NCBI GenBank assembly: GCA_051453625.1
Contig: JBOZIK010000001.1
Location: forward strand, 254,836,055 to 254,900,054
Length of the DNA: 64,000 bases
Direction of reading: 5' to 3'
Source: Welwitschia mirabilis
Lineage: Eukaryota > Gnetophyta > Gnetopsida > Welwitschiales
Shown: positions 58,999 to 64,000 of the stretch, piece after piece
How the letters are laid out: every line of letters begins with the position of its first letter
Numbering within the stretch: the first letter of the stretch is position 1
Notes under the pieces: generated by a model
Databases searched by the model: none
What the model was told of the DNA's origin: nothing
The model's input: only the letters and a program-made list of their open reading frames with translations
Position numbers and translations under genes: made by a program

Positions 58999-60565
58999 TC
59001 CTTTCTAACTAGTCTGTTGCTAGTGCCTTAGTAAAATGTTGATGATGAAATGATTAAACATGGAAGAATTATCGAAGTCGAAAGAAAATAAGTATGTGAA
59101 TGATATAAGTTTGAAAAGTATTATGACCAAATTTCTAGAATTAAGGCATAAAGTGAAAACTTTTGACATTAAAATTAGATATTATATTCCCTAACTAAAA
59201 TTAAACTTTCTCCTTAAATTTTATGATGAAAAATGTTAAAATTATTTTTAGAACATAGTTTTAGATAGATTACAATAAGTTTTTTTATTTAAAACCATGA
59301 AAAATGATATAACTAAGTTAAGTGAAATGAAAAACTAACTTTAGTGAAAAGCTAAGGAAAAGAAAACTAACTATGATATAGAAATGCTAGGTGGAAGGTC
59401 TATTGATAAAAAACAGTTTATGCCTTGGGAGTTATTTGTCATGAAAATGAGTATGAAGTGAAGTGAAGTGGTATAGCATGAAATGGATATGATAAATACA
59501 TCAAATGGACTAAACCATAAACTGATAAATAAATGAGCAAACATTCCTAAGTTGATGGTCGTTTATTATAATTTTATATTTTTATGAGATTTAGATATCG
59601 ACCAAGCAAAGCGTTAACCAAGTAGCTCACAGGAATTTAAGAAATCATAGCAAATCCTAAGTATGAAAGTTATTTTTATTTTTACCTTCACATATGTTCT
59701 TAGTTTTAAGACTTTGAATTACTTAAGCATCTAGTATTACAACATTTTCTACTAATAGAGTTAAGCATCTCATTTTATACAAAAATCAGTGCTAAATTAC
59801 TAATGAGCATGTATATTTCTAATATAGTTCAACATGTCATAAGTAAATCATTATAGATGCATTACTAGTAGGTATTCATAGGCTTGATGCAGTTAACTAA
59901 ACCCAATTAAGTGATTAATGTGGCATTCATTTAGAGAAGAGATATATTACTTTCTTTTGTTCATCTTTCCATCATTATTTTTTATGCATATTAAGGGTTC
60001 ATTGGCTCATTAGCCTAGTCAAGACAAATATTTTCCCCATTAAAGGCTTCAGACTTAAGCAACACATATGAAGTTAAATATCCACCTTTTTAACCAAGTT
60101 TTTTTGAAACCAGAGACTTTAAATGAATGTGTCCTTAACCAACACACTTGAGATAATCATCTCTTTCCTTAAAAACCCATAATTAAACTCGATTTTAACC
60201 ATTACTTAGGTAATATTAGGATTGCTTATTATTGATTTTTGATTTAAGAGGCATTAACCTAGGTTAGTAAGTCTTAAAAACTTATGTGTCAATGGCTTGA
60301 GTGGATGATTTATGGACTTAATGAAGTGATTTAAAAATGGATTTCATGAATGACAAGGTTTAAAAGGGTAATGAAATGAGTGATAATGATATGGAGGAGG
60401 GATCATGAAAAAGTCATCCTTAAGAAAAACATGCAGTTTTATAGGAGGACTTATTCAAAAAGACTCAAAGAATTTGTAATTATCAGGTTTAGAATCAGAG
60501 AAGAAATAATCAAATAATAGTAAAGAATGGAAGATATTTGGATCAGAAGTAGAACATTCAAAGTT
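58999..60565 (-). other. 3' non-coding region of array unit 2
   Basis: Collinear with 54047-55620. No pol motif was seen. Confidence 0.6.
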
Positions 60566-61010
60566 GCAAGTCTCATTAAGCCAATTAGCCTCTTTAGGAT
60601 TCTCTGGTAATTTTATCATGTTAAAAATATTTAGATTCACAGTCATGTTACCAAATTATATCTTCATCTAATCATTTTTGTAGTTAATTAAAGCATTTAA
60701 AGATATAAGGAAAGATATTCCTAAGTTAATGGAGACTAACTTCATTTGATCATACCCATCTTTAAAACTATGAAGTTGATTAGAAAATAGTAGTTATTAA
60801 CTTGAATTATCAAGTTCTAAACTATTACTAAGATGAATTCATAGAATTTTCTATCAAATTTAATTGTATTTTACTGTATTTAAGGTTATTTAAGTCAAGT
60901 CCTTATAAATATAATGGGGTAAAATGTTGACACTTACTTCCAAGTCTAACAAGGATTACTTAATGTTTTTGTCTCTAATTGTAATACCTATTATGGGGAG
61001 ACCTAAATCT
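60566..61010 (-). pseudogene. Aspartic protease remnant, array unit 2
   Basis: GITIRDKNIK, a stop, SLLDLEVSVNILP (about 60985-60930; the Gly of LDLG is lost) is the active-site block. INLGISFLISLNALINY (60730-60680) corresponds to IILGRPFLEKLNALINY of unit 1. The segment after it, MTVNLNIFNMIKLP and KEANWLNETCNFECSTSD (60646-60560), is open and better preserved than in unit 1. Reverse transcriptase does not follow. Confidence 0.78.
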
Positions 61011-61799
61011 TTGTACTTAAGTGGAAATTGGTTTTGAATGATTGCACTAGTATATTCAAGTGTCTTTTCATAATGCACATATTTTCAAGGGATTTCATGT
61101 ATGAAAGCACATTTTAATCACTTCTAAAATATTCATGTTAACTTAATTTATTTAAAAATTTATAAAGCCTCAAGTTTTATTTTTTAATGTTCTCCTTTAT
61201 AAGACATAAAGGAAAAAGTAAATGCTTTTTGTTTGTGGGCAAAGATTCTTCTAAGTTTATTACTTTTTTACTAATTCAAAGTTTGGGGAAAAGGTAAAGG
61301 TTCTTAATAAGAAGTTATGTTTCTTTCTTTTCCTTTTTTCTTGTCTTTAGATTTACTTTATGTTAACCCTTAGTTAATTTCTATGCCACTTCTAAAGCAA
61401 ATGGCTTTAATTTGTTCTAAGTGGTTTAACCCTTCTTTAATAAATCTAACTCACTTGGGATTTGTTTAAGCCCTTATTTGGAGTTTACCTAGGTCTCTAT
61501 GATTTAATATGGAAAGACTCTATAAGTAGGTTTGTTGCACTACTTAGAGGATTTTTAAAATGGATTGGATGTTTTACTTAAGTTTAATTAATGAAAAGGA
61601 ATGTTGGTTTAGGACTGATTCATTGTTTTGGTTAATTTTGACTTAGTTTTCCATGAATATATTTATGGATTCATCAAAAGCATTGAATAGACATAGTTTT
61701 TAATAGTTGACTTGAAATGGATGGAATGAGGATAAAGGAGATGAGTTTCTTGATTGATTAATTTGATTGTCTTACTTTTAAGAAAAATTTGGTGATTCC
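61011..61799 (-). other. Spacer between gag and protease, array unit 2
   Basis: Decayed hydrophilic frames parallel to 56061-56850. Confidence 0.4.
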
Positions 61800-63470
61800 T
61801 CCATCATAGGTTATATGTGTTGAAGTATGGGCCATTTTTCATGTTCTACTACTAATGTGCTACTACATTAACTTGTTCATTAACCATATTTTGAAATAAG
61901 AAAATGGAGGGATGATTAGCTGTTTTATCGATATCAATGTAACAAACTAGGCATTTTGTCTTAGTAACCATGTATGAAGTTACAGATGAGGTGGTTAAAT
62001 ATTTATCTCTCTGAGATACTTTTTTTATTTTGTTATTTATCCTAAAATTTTCTATAATCTTAAATATGCTTGTGGATCTTACTAAGTGATAAGATCTTGA
62101 TGGTTTGACAAATTTTTTCCAATTCTTTAAACTCTCAGTTATACTTTATAAGTACTTCCAAACCTCATCTAGGGGAATGCTAAGAAAATTTCCTCGACTT
62201 ATCATCTCAGCTAATTATTAGTTATTGGTAGACAACCCATCATAGAAGAAATTTATCTTTTTACCTAGTTTAAAATCATGTTGGGATAATTTTAGTAATA
62301 AGTCTTTAAATTTTTCTAAGGTCTAGGAAAAATTTCATGGTCCGTCTATTGGAAATTCATGATTTCTTTCTTTAGGACATTTTTCTTATGATTGAGAAAT
62401 AATTTGAAGATGAAGGCTTTATGAAGGTCAGATCATGATCTAATAGACATAGGCTTAAGGGTATACAATAAAGATTTTGCCTTTTTCTTCAAGAAAAAAT
62501 AGGAATTATGTAAGCCTAAGAGCATCATCTATGTTTGAGTATTGCAAGATTGATAAAATGCATGCAAATTCCTTAAGATGGAGATACAAATCTTTAGATT
62601 TAATACCATGAAAATAAGACAAAAGTTGTATGGTGCAGGGTTTAAATTTTAGCCTTTAGTTAATGGATGATGACATTATGCAAGAGGGTATTTCTAAGTA
62701 TTATTGGTGAAGGTAGTCTTAGAGAGTTTGCCTATTTTGGTTAGTGTTGGTTATAACAACTTAACATTTGACCACTTCTTAGATGAAATAGTAGGTCATT
62801 AATCTATTAATCATTTCTTAGTAAGACAAAGATCCATCTTTAAAAATTGAGTAGATTATTTGGATCATTTTATTATTGTTATGATGAGGAGGTTTATTGA
62901 TTATTTCGGTTATTTTATAAGGATAAGTTTTGATCCTTTTAAGAATCATCACGAGCTTGATTTTCATTTTGAATCTAAGGTCTTGTATTCTTTTGTAATT
63001 AGTGTAGGAATTCATGTTATTATGAATTAATCTTCTAGTTTTATCATGGGTTTAGATTATGCATAACAAGTTTAAAATGTTTCAAAAACATTCTAGACAA
63101 GTTTCAACTCAATTTTTCACAAAGCCTATAAATTTATTTGATTTCAAGATCTGCATAAAAGATTCAGTTAAAGTTTCAGAGCATTTTATGGTGAAACAAT
63201 AATAGCACAAATAAGTAAAGGTGGTAGCACTAGTCAAGTTACAAAAAATAGGTTTGGTTTTTATATAAAGGATTATCGAGTTCATGTAGAATTTTTTGAG
63301 TAATAGAGTCATAGAAAAATTAAACAAAGATAACAAACATGAGAAAACATAATGAAAATAGTAAAATATGTGTAGATTTTTAAGGATTTTAACACACATT
63401 AAATTCATGAAAAGAAAAATGCAAAAAATCATAAGAAAACATATCAGGAAAAGAAAAGCATGCAATGTAA
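61800..63470 (-). pseudogene. Gag remnant with capsid core, array unit 2
   Basis: Reading on the minus strand, a leader stretch (63465-63109) precedes the gag core. KEFACILSILQYSNIDDALR and FLFFLKKKAKSLLYTLKPMS (about 62580-62440) match the DTVKTNGVSDDAIRLRLFPF and DKAKLWLNSL pattern of Athila/Tat gag. LEKFKDLLLKLSQHDFKLGK and INFFYDGLSTNN (62330-62230) and MISRGNFLSIPLDEVWKYL follow. The NPYSNTYNPGW block is more decayed here (TYNL, stop, WRNHQIF near 61810). This copy shows that the family does encode a full gag, so the loss in unit 1 is a later deletion. Confidence 0.82.
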
Positions 63471-63705
63471 TGTAAAGTTTAATTAAAAGTTTTTTTAGAT
63501 TTTACTCCAAAAGTGATCTGCAAATAAAATGTTAGACCTTCATAAAGAAAGTTAGCAAAAATTTAAAAAAAAACTTTAAAAACAAGTTGAACTAATTTGG
63601 ATTTCACTAGAAAGAGGGCTAGTACCCATCACTAGAAAGACAAAAACTATTTATAAAAACTTACAAAAAAGAAAGTAGTACTCCTCTGAGATATTAAAGT
63701 ACCAT

Positions 63706-63725
63706 TATTCCTACTAATAACATCA
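63706..63725 (-). other. Primer-binding site, array unit 2 (heavily decayed)
   Basis: The minus strand reads tgatgttattagtaggaata. Aligned to TGGCGCCGTTGCCGGGGAT it differs mostly by G-to-A and C-to-T. It is accepted because of its place next to the LTR end. Confidence 0.5.
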
Positions 63726-63731
63726 ACAGTC

Positions 63732-64000
63732 TATTCATTATTTTATAATGTCTAGATTTAAAGCTAAATTTACACTTAGATATCATTCTTCCACAGAGAT
63801 GACATGAATATTGGTTTAAAATTGCACTAACTTAGACTCTAATGCAAGTTACAAGCTTAAGAAAAGGAAAAAGAGAAAAAAGGTGATTTTAGAAGTTGAG
63901 TTGAAACTTATCTTGAGAGAGGAGGAAAGAAAACAAGCTCTAAGGTATCAATTTATTTTCAAGTAATCCTTCACTCTGGTGTTGTCTAATTACCTTCTTG
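63732..64000 (-). repeat. Athila/Tat-like LTR 3, partial at window end
   Basis: Its LTR end (minus strand: attataaaataatgaata) aligns with that of LTR 2. The rest lies beyond the window. Confidence 0.75.

Larger units (their letters stand above)
52699..64000 (-). mobile_element. Tandem array of Athila/Tat-like gag-pro elements (three LTRs, two internals)
   Basis: On the minus strand three LTRs (63732 onward, 57656-58998, 52699-54046) alternate with two related internal regions (63731-58999 and 57655-54047). The middle LTR serves both as 3' LTR of one unit and 5' LTR of the next. Each internal region begins with a primer site, then gag, then protease, then about 1.6 kb of non-coding 3' sequence. 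Neither has reverse transcriptase, RNase H or integrase. The right end lies outside the window. Confidence 0.8.

Overview
The window is nuclear DNA of a seed plant with a large, repeat-filled genome. It contains decayed L1-type LINEs carrying the plant ORF1 (DUF4283 plus zinc knuckle), and Ty3/gypsy elements of two plant lineages: Tekay/Del-like chromoviruses primed by initiator tRNA-Met, and Athila/Tat-like elements whose primer site resembles TTTGGCGCCGTTGCCGGGGA. By eye the repeat half is very AT-rich (roughly 30% G+C) and its decay is dominated by C-to-T/G-to-A changes, as expected from long-methylated DNA. A low-GC gymnosperm (Welwitschia-like) would fit, but the species cannot be fixed from the sequence. 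No bacterial features, RNA genes or CRISPR arrays are visible.

Layout. 1-2600: 5' half of an L1 LINE on the minus strand (5' leader, ORF1, endonuclease part of ORF2), running off the left edge. 2600-12810: the only region with host-gene-like signals, namely a spliced 3'-terminal gene model on the plus strand at 6688-7194, three unidentified coding-like stretches on the minus strand (3909-4181, 5213-5587, 9487-9708), an 83-bp tandem duplication at 8511-8676, and a CA-repeat-flanked assembly gap. 12822-15506: a 5'-truncated L1 insertion on the plus strand with an 11-bp target-site duplication and A-tail. 15518-17790: intergenic sequence with one degenerate repeat.

17791-52123 is a nest of LTR retrotransposons. 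Its outer ends are both Tekay-type LTRs flanked by the same 5 bases (agcca), so it probably began as one Tekay insertion. Its 5' LTR was split by an Athila/Tat-like derivative (22195-29191). Its gag-pol (about 30500-34690) is followed by the 3' end of an autonomous Athila/Tat-like element (35097-37966), by part of another (38140-39408), and by a second, nearly complete Tekay element (39409-52123, LTRs of about 3.6 kb, gag, protease, reverse transcriptase, RNase H, integrase, chromodomain-like tail). The last LTR looks like a recombinant shared by the outer and inner Tekay elements.

52699-64000 is a minus-strand tandem array of the Athila/Tat-like family: LTR, internal, LTR, internal, LTR (the last cut by the window end). 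Each internal region has gag and protease but no reverse transcriptase, RNase H or integrase, so the family looks non-autonomous. The integrase tail joined to the same type of 3' region and LTR at 35097-37966 is the trace of a probable autonomous partner.

Every transposon reading frame is broken. Nothing here is a convincing intact gene except possibly the 3' end of the unidentified gene at 6688-7194. Several N gaps carry signs of assembly error, listed under findings.
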